Source: Ryuthela nishihirai | Taxonomy: Eukaryota > Arthropoda > Arachnida > Araneae > Heptathelidae | Assembly: GCA_038380435.1 (NCBI GenBank) | Contig: JAWZYU010000001.1 | Span: 13,062,001 to 13,126,000, forward strand | Direction: 5' to 3' | Length of the DNA: 64,000 nucleotides | Shown: positions 44,036 to 56,145 of the stretch, in pieces | How the letters are laid out: each line of letters starts with the position of its first letter | How positions within the stretch are numbered: the first letter of the stretch is position 1 | Translations under genes and position numbers: made by a program | The notes under the pieces: generated by a model | Seen by the model: the letters and a program-made list of their open reading frames with translations, nothing else | What the model was told of the DNA's origin: nothing | The model's database searches: none

Positions 44036-46760
44036 GAAAATGTCAGTGTTTGCCAATCAGTGTTTAATGTTTATAGGTTGCAGATTAAAATCAGAGGTAG
44101 TCCACATCCCATTTTCTATGCCTTGAGAAACCACAACTGTTTTCTCATCTTTTTACTCAATTTCAATTAATACGCCGTTTTTCCAAACCCTTGAACGAAT
44201 TGCGAATAATTTTATTTCGTGTTTTCAAAGATTTAAAGGGGATACTTTTTAGCACCCTAAGTCCCCCCCCCCCCCCCCGATTATAGAATAACAGTGGCGC
44301 CTCTTTTTGAAGCTACTGGAGCTCAACCACAGAGGATTTTTAATTTCCCTTTTGAGAAAACAAAAACAGTGTTCAAATTTGAGGAGAAATCATGATATTT
44401 AATATCTGAGCTAATATTTTTAAGTAGGAAAACTAGGCCACTTTCGATTTACGTTTAGAAAAAAAAAAAGAGTTCACGTTCAAAAAAAAAAAAGATCATT
44501 CGGGGTTTATTGCAGCTAGTCTTAATGACCTGGAGGCACACAGTTCATGCTTCAGCACCACGCCCTCCCCCCCTAATTGACACCAAGGCATGTGAAAACT
44601 AGCTGGTTTGGTCACTGACATGCATTCGAACTTTCATTTTCGTCCACTTCATTGCACATGCACTTAGAAACACCTGCCAGGTGGCTTTGGTGCAAAATCT
44701 CAAGGTCATGGGAGGGAGAGGCAAAGTGGACAGAAGGTTCCATACCTCTTCGAAGGATTAATAATAAAGAAATTAAACTTAATACTTGTTGGAATAACAG
44801 GTATTAAACTCCTGATTTCAATAACACAGTGTGCGGTTCGGAGTGATCGAGTCCGAGGTACTTAGAGAATGGCATGGGAAAAAGTGTCTCTGCTGGGCTT
44901 TACATAGACCACGCCAGTCACACCTCTTTTGCTTGACCTTGGAGATTTCAGCTGCAGAATATTACATTAGTCCATTCGTATGCTTTTGCTTGTGCTCTTG
45001 CGTAGCTTTCAAGGAGTCTTCGGGAGCAGCAGCAGTGGGACTTCTATGAGGAAGGGGATGTAACTTGTGTTAAATGCAGTTCCACTGTTGTTTTTTTTTT
45101 TTGGGGGGGGGGGAAATATTTTACAATTTTGTTTTTTTTATTTCTTTTATATATATCTGACTAATGAATTTTTTAGGGGGACATCCATTTAATAAGTTAA
45201 TTAATTATTAACCAGTAACACAAAGTACCCAAAATAGTATTTCGAAATGCTCTAGTACAGGAGAAAGTTTTGGTTACCTGATACAACTGTAGAATAAAGT
45301 AGGGGAGTACTAAGTGATTCATCTCTCCTGATGAAATGTTTAGCACTGTTCTCAATTGACAAAGTTCAAAACAGCGGACAATAAAGAAAAATCAGGAGTT
45401 GGGCATTCAAGTTGTGAACACAAGAAGCAATTTTTCAAGAAACCTAGCCATTTAGTCTAATGTGCAGCAAAAGCGTGCTACTTATCTGAATAAGCACAAT
45501 TGACTGAATTATTTTTATTACTTTTTTTAAAAGACCGAAGAACTTAGAAGCTTTATACATTTCATGATTTCTCATACACATAAGGATGTGTTCATTGCAT
45601 AGTAATCAGATTTGCCAATGACTTTGCAAATCACATTATATTTTTTAGCAAAAGCATTTCTGTATTATTCTACTTTCAAATTTATGCAATAAGACAAGCT
45701 GCAATTTGACAGTTTTCTTTATTTACACAGTTTTCACCAGCATAAGTCAAAAATTCAATAAGTAAACTTACATAAAAAATAATTATAAACTTTCTAAACA
45801 TCTATAAATATATTTGCAGCTGAATGGCAAGTTGGCATTCTTTCCTTTCACTGGTATGCAATCAGCTACGAAATGCAACTAATATTAATTTACAACAAAC
45901 AAGAGGACAATAACTGTATATATATATATTTTTCATCTTGTAATAGTACAAGTTACACAAATACATATACAAAAATGCAAGCAAATATTTGTTTATAATA
46001 TTATACTTGGAAATATTTATAAAAATCTCCGACTTTAGTTCCTGTTCAGCACTAAAAATATCATTGTCTGTATTTGTTGAGAATAATTTCCACAAGATTT
46101 ATAGGAATTATTGTTAAATGAATACTTTTAATTTTCCCCCTACATATTTATAATTAATCAAGGAATCTTTTTATTTTGTAATTTAGTATTAGTTTTTTTG
46201 TGTTAATTTTTAAATATTATTTTGTTTTTTCTGTCTCCCCCCAAAAAAAAGTTTATTTTGGCCCAAAGAACAATATTTTTCTCCAAACATTGTTATTGAA
46301 CAATTAGTTCAGTATTGAAATGGTTAAGGACAGAAAACAAAGAATAATTTACTATTTCTTACATAGAATATGGTATGTTTACAGAGCACAGTTAGGTACT
46401 ACCAGGGTTTGAAAATTTTTAAAAGACTTACATGTCCTCTAACAATTCCTATTCTATATATAAAAGCAAGAAATTTGCTTGTGTGACACCCAGTTTTTCA
46501 TATGATGCTTATTTTATGTGTAGTTCAACTGCAAATAAATCTACTCAAAATTCCTTACTATTCAATCACGTAAATAACGCAAATTTAACTTTAAACAGAT
46601 AACCTAAAAATATATACACCAAAAGCACAATTTATCATACATGTTGCATCCATCCACAAAACTGCTGCCCTACATCTGCCCTACACTGCCACAATAATGC
46701 AGCCAGCCAAAATCCCTTGTGGGCTATAAATAGGTCAGATACTTACTGCTGTATAGTGTA
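44036..46760. other. AT-rich intergenic sequence with homopolymers
   Basis: No recognisable gene or repeat copy. A poly-C run of about 16 lies at 44263-44278, a poly-G run near 45103-45112 and a short TA repeat near 45917-45929. Confidence 0.5.
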
Positions 46761-47049
46761 ATTGCGACTGTTATAATGGATCAACACAGCAACCTGGGAA
46801 GTTCAATAGTGTGCAGATAATCAGTGCGACGAATATGGGGTGTCCATATCTGCGACTACAGAGCATCTGGAATTTCAGCATGCAATCAGCACGTGTACCA
46901 GGACTATATAAAAATAAGCAAAACCTGAGGCTACCAGGAAAAATGCGACCGTAACCGGGCCATTGATGTTCAAGGTGAATGGGTGCCTTTCCCATATCAT
47001 AATGTCAGAATGGAGGACAACAGTGCAGATGATAACATCGATATTCAAT

Positions 47050-47815
47050 GACGGGGTAACTACAAAGGTTTGTGTAAAGACCATTCGATATATGATGGTA
47101 CAGCAGAGACATGGCAGCCAATGCCCACATTGAGTACCCTTGTTAACAGCACATCACTGAGCTATGAGGCACCAGCAGGTGAAGGAACATCGTCAATGGA
47201 CCATGGAAGACTGGAAAAGGGTAGTTTGATCCAACAACTCGAGGTTCCAAGTACAAGTCAATGAAAGGTTGTGTGTGTGGTGTAGACCACAGGAGGTCAT
47301 GGACCCAAACTGTCAAGTCAGGGTGTTACAAGTCAGTGGAGGCAGTCTAATGTTCCATTGTTGTTGTTTTTACATGGTCCACCTTGGGGCCCCTTGTACC
47401 TATTGAGACCACCATTCCAACACAAAACTATGCTGATGTACTTGCCAACCACCTACACTCATTCATGGCAATTCATTTTCCACAGCAGGTTGCCTTCTTT
47501 CAACATAACACCCCATCTCAATGTTCCCATTTGGCAAAGGGCTGGTTGAAGGAGTATTCTAGTGAGTTCACAACCCTCAAATGGCCCTCTTATTCTATGA
47601 ATTTGAACCCTATTGGGCATCTGTGGGTCGAAGTGGAGCAATGCATTTAGCTCCAAAACCGACCACAGCCAACTCTTGAAGCTTTACAGACCGCTATCCT
47701 GGAATCATAGGCTGCAATACCCCACAAGCATTTCCAACACCTGGTAGAGTCCATGCTAGAACATGTTGCTGCTGTTGTGAGGGCAAAAGGTAGACCCATA
47801 CATTATTAGGTGGGT
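47050..47815 (+). pseudogene. Tc1-like transposase pseudogene
   Basis: Pieces in several frames: HQQVKEHRQWTMEDWKRVV, then stop, SNNSRFQVQVN (first catalytic D lost), MDPNCQVRVLQVSGGSLMF, LGPLYLL-type core and, from 47384, ETTIPTQNYADVLANHLHSF. VAFFQHNTPSQCSHLAKGWL has H where the second catalytic D should be, and SYSMNLNPIGHLWVEVEQ has G for the final E. The end reads HFQHLVESMLEHVAAVVRAK. All three catalytic positions are altered. The region 46760-47050 may be its 5' part. SINE-A follows at once. Confidence 0.85.
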
Positions 47816-48010
47816 GTCCGAGTGGTTAGTGCACTTGGCTGCTGATCTAAGGGACCTGGGTTCGAGCCCCGGGTAAGGCATGGACGTCTGCGATTTTTTT
47901 TTCTGCTGAGGTCCTGCCATCCTCTCAGACCTTCTACTGTGGCATATAAACTGACAAGCTCCTGTCAACCCTCTGTGGCAAGCAGCTGCTTGAGGGCATA
48001 TTTATTTATT
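47812..48010 (+). mobile_element. SINE-A, most complete copy
   Basis: Head GTGTCCGAGTGGTTAGTGCA, box B GGGTTCGAGCCCCGGG, body TTTCTGCTGAGGTCCTGCCA, ATAAACTGACAAGCTCCTGT, and 3' end GTGGCAAGCAGCTGCTTGAG followed by a TATTTATTTATTT tail. At ~190 bp this is the best reference for the family in the window. Confidence 0.95.
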
Positions 48011-48670
48011 TGATTTGTGTATAATAAATTGTTTTTTCAGTATATATTTCATACCTTTATTATTCATATCTTTTATTTATTCATATCTTATTATATCATA
48101 TCAGTATTATTCATATCTTTTGAGAGCTTGCATCGATATTTACTATTTTTATACAATTTGACAAAGTTCTGAATTATCCTTCTTAATATCACAAAATAAA
48201 ATCTTTGATTTAGTGATAACTTCTTAACATAAAAAAAAATCCTATTATGTGAGTTTCTATTCAGCATCACACGCAAGTTATTCACACCAGAATTTCTCAA
48301 AAATTATCAAATTGTGCAATTTTTTTTAAAATTATGCTCAATATTTCTTGTGCCATGCAAGTATGAACTATCTTCAGTGGGAACATAACCTAAGTCCAGT
48401 GGAAAAACTAGTCTCACCCTTTGTTAAGGGGTGAATCAACAGATAGATTACACCCATTTGCTTTCCAAGGAAAGGACTGTTTTTCACAGGTTTTAGGTGG
48501 AAGTCAAAAAATCTCCAGTTTCCTAGTTTGCAGTTTTATCTCTCATTATACTTGCAGTCTTATCACTTTAACCAAAAGGAAAGTAGAAAAAAAAAGAAGA
48601 ATGCAAATAAATTCTGAAAGGAGAAAATGAGGAAAGCTGTTTTGAAAAAAAAGTTATCCCTCCATCCACA

Positions 48671-49010
48671 ATGGATTTTCAGTTGTTTTACCTCTGAGGT
48701 CATAAGAGCTCAGAGAAGATTAGGGGAAGGGGACCCACTAGAAATGTTAGGAGACAGATGGTAGTCACCTGTCAAAGACCTCCGCATGTTCTTGAATGTG
48801 CACAGGGGTGTTGGCTCACCTGCTGACAGGGCATGGCTTAAAGTCCTATTCGATGAATGGAAGCCTCTTGCTGACCACTGGTATCCCTTTTGTGATCAAA
48901 GTCAGGGTGGGGATTTGGGGAGATAAATCTAAATGCTGGCACAGGTAGAACTCGAACCTAAGAACTGCATATAATGAGCATGCTATCAGATTGAGCCAAT
49001 CCTGCCCCAT
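48671..49010 (-). mobile_element. SINE-B copy 2
   Basis: Reverse complement of the SINE-B consensus: GTTGTTTTACCTCTGAG at the left (3' end), GGGGACCCACTAGAAATG, GAGATAAATCTAAATGC, then tRNA-like GGTAGAACTCGAACCTAAGA and GAGCCAATCCTGCCCC (5' end). The tRNA-like head is complete here, unlike the copy at 196-555. Confidence 0.88.
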
Positions 49011-49609
49011 TAATTTTCACTAATCCTCCAGTAAAATGTAGTCAAAGACAAGAGGATGGGCGATTTTTCATTGCCTGGGTACTAAGTACAAAAATATTAT
49101 TATATATTTTGTTAAACAGTATTAATCACTTCATTGGAGAAGTTTTATTAACAAATTTTAAAATGGAAATATCCTGAGAGCTGGAACACACCATGTTTAG
49201 CCATGTTATCGAATGCATTTGGTCTTTTGGCTGCTTCTGACTGCAAGCTGATGATGCTCTTGGTAAAGATTTTACTTTAAACCATCATTTTTGAAATTTT
49301 TTTCTTATTTTTCATACTTTAATTCATTACAAACTAAACTTCCAAAATTATTCTTTCCACCAGATTTAGAAATTTCAATTTTATATTATGTTATATATTT
49401 TGTTATATAACATAATATAAATTTGTTATATATTTTGTTATGTGTAAACTTGTTTTACTGGAAATTAAACATTTACTATAAAATCCTGGAAGAAAAACTT
49501 CCACGAAACATAAAGCTCAAAAAATCATTATCCCCATATAGTTTAAGTGTCTCTCTTAGTGCTGATGGTGTTATTGGCACATAGGCAGCAGGCCATGTGG
49601 CAATGCATA

Positions 49610-49702
49610 CAGGGTGATTCAAAAAGAATTGAACACATGTTCATATATAACCTAGTTACTGCAATTTTTGAAAGTATTCAATTCTTTTTGAATTACCCAG
49701 CT
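49610..49702. mobile_element. 93-bp MITE derived from a mariner/Tc-like element
   Basis: Ends CAGGGTGATTCAAAAAGAAT and, at 49678-49702, the near-perfect inverse TTCAATTCTTTTTGAATTAC then CCAGC, with TA on both sides (49608-49609, 49703-49704). The first bases match the mariner-like terminal motif at 42767. It has only termini, no coding space. Confidence 0.75.
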
Positions 49703-50904
49703 TATATTATTTACTGGAAGAGAGATTCTTGGTGCAAATACATATATTTAGTACAAAGGATATTATTACACATCAAAAATTAATTACAACACAGTTTAAA
49801 TGTAAACAGTTCCATTTATTTTGTTGCTAAAGGAAAATTTACTATATTTGTATTTGCAATCATTATGTTATGAACTTCACTATCCAGCTGCATTTATTAC
49901 ATATTTTAATCTTAAAAATATACAACCTGGTACATAGTCCTTCTGCAGATCAATAACTTGAAAATAAGTGATCCAATGCATGTAGCAGGGCAGATATGTA
50001 AAGAGGGGGGGGGGGGGTGCTCTTACCAATCAGCATGGTACATTGTGGAATACAAAACATGCTTACTCATTTGCTGAGTATATACACATGGCACCACAAG
50101 CAGGTGTATAAGGCACACCAGCAGCCAATTTTTGGTGAGATATATTTGGGAAAGCCACAGTCCATCTGTAAGCATTCTTAATGCAGTTTTTGCACAATTA
50201 CACTATATAAAGAGCAGCATATTTTGTTTTGTAAGCCGGGGCCATTATAAACCTCACAGCAACTCTGTATACACCTCAAAGATAAACTTATGTGATGTGG
50301 GACAATGATAAGCCTGAGGATATCTATGATCCATGGGCTCCATTTCCTTTGAGAATGTTAGTAAGGATAAAAACTTGTTAAACTTACGTATAATTCATGC
50401 ATTTTTCAAGAAATTTTTTAAAGACTTCTACAACAGAGAGGGGTATGTTACACTGCAATGGAAATCTAGTTCCTTGCACTCCCCAATTCCTTTATTTTTT
50501 TCTAGCCTCATTTGAAATATATATGTATTGACCTATTTACATATACTTAAAGCTGGAAAAGTTGATGGAATAAAAGTCAGCAAACTGACTGTGTTGTGGA
50601 GTAAGCCTTTCTTATTTTGTTCAGTATGCTCTAATAATCAAATTTAGACCATCGTCATCGTGTTAATGCACAATGCAATAATATTGTGCTTTAAATTTTT
50701 AGGCATATAGAAAGGGATATGGCTCTTGCCCCCTCTTCCCCCAAATATCTAAGAAAGAAAATTTGGAAGAATAAGATTTAAAAACAAATTGTTTATACAC
50801 ATTTAGTTGCTTTCAACTAATTTAGTACTGTATTATAATTATATACTTTACCAGTAGTATATTAAAAAAGAAAAATCCTAAGTTATAGTTTTTCCTTCTA
50901 TTAA
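49703..50904. other. AT-rich intergenic sequence
   Basis: Nothing recognisable apart from a poly-G run near 49987-49999. Confidence 0.5.
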
Positions 50905-51232
50905 GTGTTGGCTAAGTTAGTAGCTCTCCAGGCTTTTAATCTGCAGTTCCCAGATCATATTCTTATTGAGAAAGGGAACACTGATAGGCTTGGAAAGGCT
51001 GTTGTCCATCAGATGGGACTTTAAAGCCATGGTGCCACATGCAGGTGAGCCATACCCTGGGCACAATAAAGAACACAATGGATGGACTTAACAGACTTCC
51101 ATCTGTCTACTAACAGCTGTCCAGTGAGTTCCTTCACCCAATCTGAGAATCCTAGATAATGGTGACCTGGTCATATAGCCAATTGCATGCAAAACGTATG
51201 GCTCAGAGGTAAAATAACTCAACCCAACATTC
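50905..51232 (+). mobile_element. SINE-B copy 3
   Basis: GGCTAAGTTAGTAGCTCTCC (degenerate box A), GGCTTGGAAAGGCTGTTGTC, GAGCCATACCCTGGGCAC, CATCTGTCTACTAACAGCTG and CTCAGAGGTAAAATAACTCA. Older than copy 1, judging by substitutions. Confidence 0.88.
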
Positions 51233-51789
51233 TATTATTGCTAATACTTTGCTTGGCACCCCCTGAAAGTATTTTCTGGCTTTGTGCATGGTAATTTTGT
51301 TAACACTTATATCAAAAAGTCTGCAATTTTGTCTTTGAAAAGGTAGATCTGTTTATTTATTGCAAACCAGTTGTTTGTAAACAATAATGCATTTTAAAAC
51401 TAAAAATTATGCTGCTAGTAATAATTTATAAAGCAGGGGGTGCATAAGCATTTTTGGTATTAGGCCAAATAGAAAAATATTTTGTTTGCTGTAGGTCAAT
51501 AGTTGAGAGCAAAATAAGAACAAAAGTAAAAGGAAAAATAAAAAGAACAAAGAAGTTTAACTTTATCTGTTACATTTTACTTGGTATATGTTTAGGTACA
51601 AAATAATAATATAAAGTTCATTTTAGAATCAAAACTGAAATTGTGAAAGCATTATGTTAAAGAACCCAGAAAGACCTGCTGAACATTAGACTTCAATGAC
51701 CATATAAATTGTTGCATGATGTTATTCATATTTTTTTCTTTCATCTAATTAAAACATCATTCACTCTAGTAGTGTGAGATTTAAAGAAA

Positions 51790-51849
51790 TATCATCATCA
51801 TCCTCAAGCAGCCATGGGCTATGGAGGTCCAACCAGACTGTGCAATTTA
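51790..51849 (-). mobile_element. RTE-like LINE, last ~60 bases
   Basis: Reverse complement of the LINE 3' end: CATCATCATCCTCAAGCAGC, CATGGGCTATGGAGGTCCAA, CCAGACTGTGCAATTTA. It includes the GAT tail and the last codons seen at 18835-18890. A severely 5'-truncated insertion, as expected for target-primed reverse transcription. Confidence 0.9.
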
Positions 51850-51865
51850 CAGAATTTGCAGAATA

Positions 51866-51908
51866 GTTAAAAAGTAACAGGTTCAGAAATGACCTGTTAC
51901 TTTTTAAC
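51866..51908. repeat. Perfect 17-bp hairpin beside the LINE tail
   Basis: GTTAAAAAGTAACAGGT (51866-51882) pairs perfectly with 51892-51908 across a 9-base loop. Confidence 0.85.
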
Positions 51909-51927
51909 TCTCACATCTACATGCTGA

Positions 51928-51965
51928 CACACACACACACACACACAGAGGGGGGGGGGGGGGGT
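51928..51965. repeat. (CA)n followed by poly-G
   Basis: About 12 CA units, then AGA and a G run of about 15. Simple sequence. Confidence 0.95.
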
Positions 51966-52919
51966 GTATCACACACTTTGCATCAGGCCCATGTTATAGC
52001 TGTCAACACCACTGGTAGCATTTCCATGAATTAAACTATACCTTCACTGCAAACTATACACTCACCTGCCACATAACCTGTAAGGAGGGATTGGCTATGG
52101 TTAATATCAAAGTAAAAATGTTGCTGGGACATTAAAAATTACTAAACTCTTGGTTGGTTTAAAATAAGCAAGGAAATTTAGTTTGAAAGTAAAAAAAAAG
52201 GTAAAAATAAAGTAGATTAAAAGTGAAAGAGAGCTGATGAACATGATGACAAATGCAGTGGAAACTATTGTAGCAGAAGGGCTCAAGAAAATAAACAAAC
52301 ATGCAGGATAATGGGAAGTGTGAGCACAGTCATTTCATGGCAATGCTGGCTTCGAAGATAATCATAGACTATTATAAAGGATTGCAACAGTTTTAATAAT
52401 TTTTCTTCCTTTAGGGAAGGAAACGGATATATTTTGAGTTACCTTATGAACATCCCCACATCAGAAGTTTCTAAAACCAAAAAACGGAATTTCCTCACTA
52501 AGATAATCGAACTTTTCAAATCATTTTGTACCCACCAGAGTCCCTCAGACACAATTTGCCAGACATATGTAACTTTATAAAAAAAGAAAATTAAATATGG
52601 TCTTAGATGCCCAAAAAATTGTATAGATACTACAAAAAAAATTATTATTATTATGGAAAAACATTATTTATTACTTAATGTATTAAAACTTTTATTAACA
52701 TATGAGATACATGTTTATTAACTTTTATATATTTTTCAAATTCAGTTGATTTTAATTTCCGATACAGATTCTTAGTTTTTGAAGCATTTATTTCAATAAG
52801 AATCTTGAGTTCCACTCGTGCTTAATTAGAAAGACTTCATCATCCACAGACGCTCAAGCTCTTGACCCAACAAACTGAACAATGTGTTTATCATGCGAAA
52901 TCAGAAATTAGTTTGATTA

Positions 52920-53998
52920 GTTTGATTAATAAATGTCAAGAAATCCAGATACATGATTTATAAAAATAAAAACAAAAATATCGATGAGAAATGTTTCGAT
53001 GTGAAGATTAATGAAATTAAGCTAAATAGATGCACTGAATATAAATTCTTAGGAATATGGATCGATGAAAATCTGAACTGGTCATTTCACGTAAAGCAGC
53101 TGAGAATCACTCTGTCGAGGAATATTGGTATGATTGGTAAAATACGTCATCTGGTTAACAAACAAATTTATACTACTCTTTCATTTATTCTTATATAACA
53201 TATGGAATTTTAGTCTGGGGTAATACTTTTGAGTATAATCTGAATGCTATATATCGTCTTCAGAAAAGAATTGTTAGATATATTGTTGGTAAAAGATATT
53301 ATGATCCCGTGGCACATTTATTTTCTGAGGTTAAAATTCTTAATGTCTATAATAATTACAAACTGATATCAGGAAACTTTGTGTATTCGATTACAATGAG
53401 ATTGATTAAATTGGATAGATTTAAAGACTATTTTCAGAGTCTTTCAAATTTTCATAATTATGAAACACGTCATAGAGAGGATCTGAGTATACCTATGTGT
53501 CGATTGTCAATTGGGCAAAGATCTATCAAATACAATGCAGTAAAAATTTGGTCTGAATTTCTGATGATGTTAAAAATGCAAAATCTTTAAAATTATTTAA
53601 AATCAAATGTAGAACGTTTCTTCTTACAAAGCAAACCTTCTTCTATGTATCAGTGTAATAGGTCTCATAACCATTTGACCTTTTATACTATTGAATTATT
53701 ATACTATTTGAATTATTGTATACTTTACTGTTGTCATAATTGAACTAAAGGAAATAGGGAGCATTAACTAAAAATAAGCGTCAGCTTACTATGCTCTCCT
53801 TTTTGTTTCGCCTTTCCTATTAAACACCAATATTTAATATGATTGTTATTTACCTTTTCTGATGCAACTGATATTTCTCAGCTATTTCATTTCTCAATTT
53901 TTCTCATGTATATATTAATTGTTATTAGATAATTATGCTATGTAAATGTATATTGTAATGACTGGTGGAATAAAATAAAGATTATTATTATTATTATT
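52920..53998 (+). pseudogene. CR1/Jockey-like LINE tail, RT C-terminus
   Basis: The frame from 52953 reads VKINEIKLNRCTEYKFLGIW and IDENLNWSFHVKQL. A frameshift occurs near 53180 (TYGILVWGNTF in another frame), then the frame from 53309 reads HRMR-less thumb traces and SIGQRSIKYNAVKIWSEF; FKIKCRTFLLTKQ follows in a third frame. These are the post-catalytic RT motifs; the catalytic core is missing. The 3' UTR ends with AATAAAG and (ATT)n at about 53970-53998, a plausible LINE tail. Left limit uncertain. Confidence 0.82.
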
Positions 53999-54922
53999 TT
54001 AAATTTATTGGTAGCAAAAGTTATTTGAATAACTTTCAACCTTAATGTTTAATCACACAAAGTCTAAAATTAGTTTCGTCTGATGTATTCCTTTTTACAA
54101 ATTTATTGGTGGCAACAATTAGTTTGAATAACTTTTCACTGTTAATGCTAAGTTTGTAAAGATTTTGAGAAATTCAAACCCACCCCAATTTTGGTTGACC
54201 CCAGCGGGTTTGCAAATAGCCTATATTGGAGTCTCTAGCTCTTCTGGGGGCCCAAGTGCATAAGCAGACAGACAAACAAACTTTCTCCTTTAAATATTAG
54301 ATGTGTTAAACTATGTATTTTTAAGATCAAACTTAAGTAATATAGCTGGATAGTGAAGGTGTAAATATAAAGTAATATAAGTAGTAGTGTAATATATGTA
54401 AGAACAACTATAGTAGTAAAAATTTTAAAAAATGTATTGTATTCTTTAACATACAAAATCAAAGCTTGATACTTAAAAAAAAAAACCAATGCTCATACAT
54501 TAATTATTGAAGCTTATTTTTATCTTAGAGTTGCAAAAACATTTCTAAAAATCATTAAAAATTCTCCATGATAAGAAATGTAGATTAATACAACAAAGTT
54601 ACACTAATATTGAAATAACAGTAACTAGACTAAAAAACGGAAAAGATTAAATATCTGTGAAACATTTTAGAGTTCATAATTTCTAAACCTACGCAACAAA
54701 TTGCTTCCAGCATCACTTTCCCATGAGATTTTGGTATATGAAATGTCTTGTTTATTTCTCTTCTGTTCTATGTTTTCTGGGAGGAAAAAAAAAACTTTAG
54801 AATCACTTAATAGAAGTAAAATTTTCACAGATTTACTATTAATTAACAGTTACAAAAAAGTAGAATACATAAATGACAATCACAGTGTTACATGTTGATT
54901 TTTTTAACAGGTAACATTGTGC
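53999..54922. other. AT-rich sequence with a ~100-bp diverged tandem pair
   Basis: AAATTTATTGGTRGCAA and TTTGAATAACTTT occur at about 54000-54050 and again at 54100-54150. Otherwise nothing recognised. Confidence 0.5.
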
Positions 54923-55036
54923 CTTATCAATAAATATTTTGTGGAAAAAATTTTGCTGACATACGGATTCTGGAGAGATGCAGGTTCAACTCCCATATGT
55001 CAGCAAAATATTTTCCACAAAATATTTATCGATAAG
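54923..55036. mobile_element. tRNA-like core inside 41-nt inverted repeat
   Basis: Arms 54923-54963 and 54996-55036 pair at 39 of 41 positions. The 32-base interior reads CGGATTCTGGAGAGATGCAG then GTTCAACTCCCA, i.e. the anticodon-side and T-arm part of the same tRNA-like core seen at 1276-1353 and 35681-35799. Confidence 0.8.
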
Positions 55037-55199
55037 TAGAATACATAAAACATATCATTAAAATTTAACTACTGAAGCATCATATAAAATGCAAGGTAGT
55101 GGAAACTCATTCTAAGGGGACATAACCCCCCTGGAATAATTATAAATGTTATAAATATTTGTCCATTATTAATGAATCCCGAAATACCTTGCTTGTAAT

Positions 55200-55365
55200 T
55201 ACCATATTTTAACATGTATAAGGAACCCTCTGATTTTTCATTTGAGTTTCGAGGAATTGAGTAATTTGTTAATATTTATAATATTATCCATGTATAAGAA
55301 ACCCCCCTATTTTTGGGACCCAATTTTTGGCAAAAAGGGGTTCCTATACATGTTAAAATACGGTA
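55200..55365. mobile_element. 166-bp MITE with 28-bp inverted termini
   Basis: Left end TACCATATTTTAACATGTAT then AAGGAACCC; the right end is the inverse, TACCGTATTTTAACATGTAT then AGGAACCCC in reverse complement. The interior is AT-rich with no coding capacity. Target duplication not resolvable. Confidence 0.75.
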
Positions 55366-55404
55366 ATATTGACAGCTACAGCCATATCAATATTGCATGA
55401 CTGA

Positions 55405-56145
55405 TAAAGTTTTAACCCTTTCATGGCTCATGTCTTGTATACAAATTGGCAGAATCCAAAATGAGAGGCCGATGATGCCTATATCAGCTTTTACTACAAC
55501 ATATGAAACTTCTACTTTTTTAAGCAAAAATTTGCCATTCAAAAATTATAAAAATACATTATTAATATTTGAAAAATAATTCTTTCGTTTTTACATTTGA
55601 TGCATATTTTATTAAACTATGATATAAATAATTTGTTAAAGCCATCTGATTGCCATTTCTTAGAATTAATATATGGTATCACCAATTTGTTTGTTAACAT
55701 TACTCTATGTTGAAGGAACCCCATAATTTAAGCTCACAAGTTTGATTTGAACTGTTATCAACAAATTTTCTTTAACCATTCCAAGGTCTCCAAACATCAT
55801 AGACATTGAAAGAATTTGAAATGAGAGACTGAAGACAAACATAGAGACATCTGTTGTACAACATGTGAAACTTTGATTTAAAAAAAATAGCCATTTGAAA
55901 ATTTTCTTAGATACATCTTTTTAAAAATGCTCAATTATAGTTTGAAAAATAATATTTTCTTTCTCATTTGATGCATATTTTATTAAACTTTGATATAAAT
56001 AATTTTTTAAAGCCATCTGACTGCCATTTTTTAGAAGAGCTAAACAGTATTGCCAATTTGTTTATTAACGTTCCTATTTGCTGAAGCAACTTTCTGATTT
56101 AAGCTCACAAGTTTGATTTGAATTATAATCAACAAATTTTTCCTT
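55405..56145. repeat. Two ~370-bp diverged tandem units
   Basis: Unit 1 (about 55405-55775) and unit 2 (about 55776-56145) share AAATGAGAG, CAACATATGAAACTT, TTTGATGCATATTTTATTAA, GATATAAATAATTT, AAGCCATCTGA and AAGCTCACAAGTTTGATTTG. No coding frame. Confidence 0.85.

Noticed and set aside
44263..44278. Poly-C and poly-G tracts here and near 14500, 45105, 49990, 51950, 57960 as regulatory or quadruplex sites
   Set aside because: They are single homopolymers in AT-rich DNA, several within repeat monomers, with no grouped G-runs or adjacent gene.
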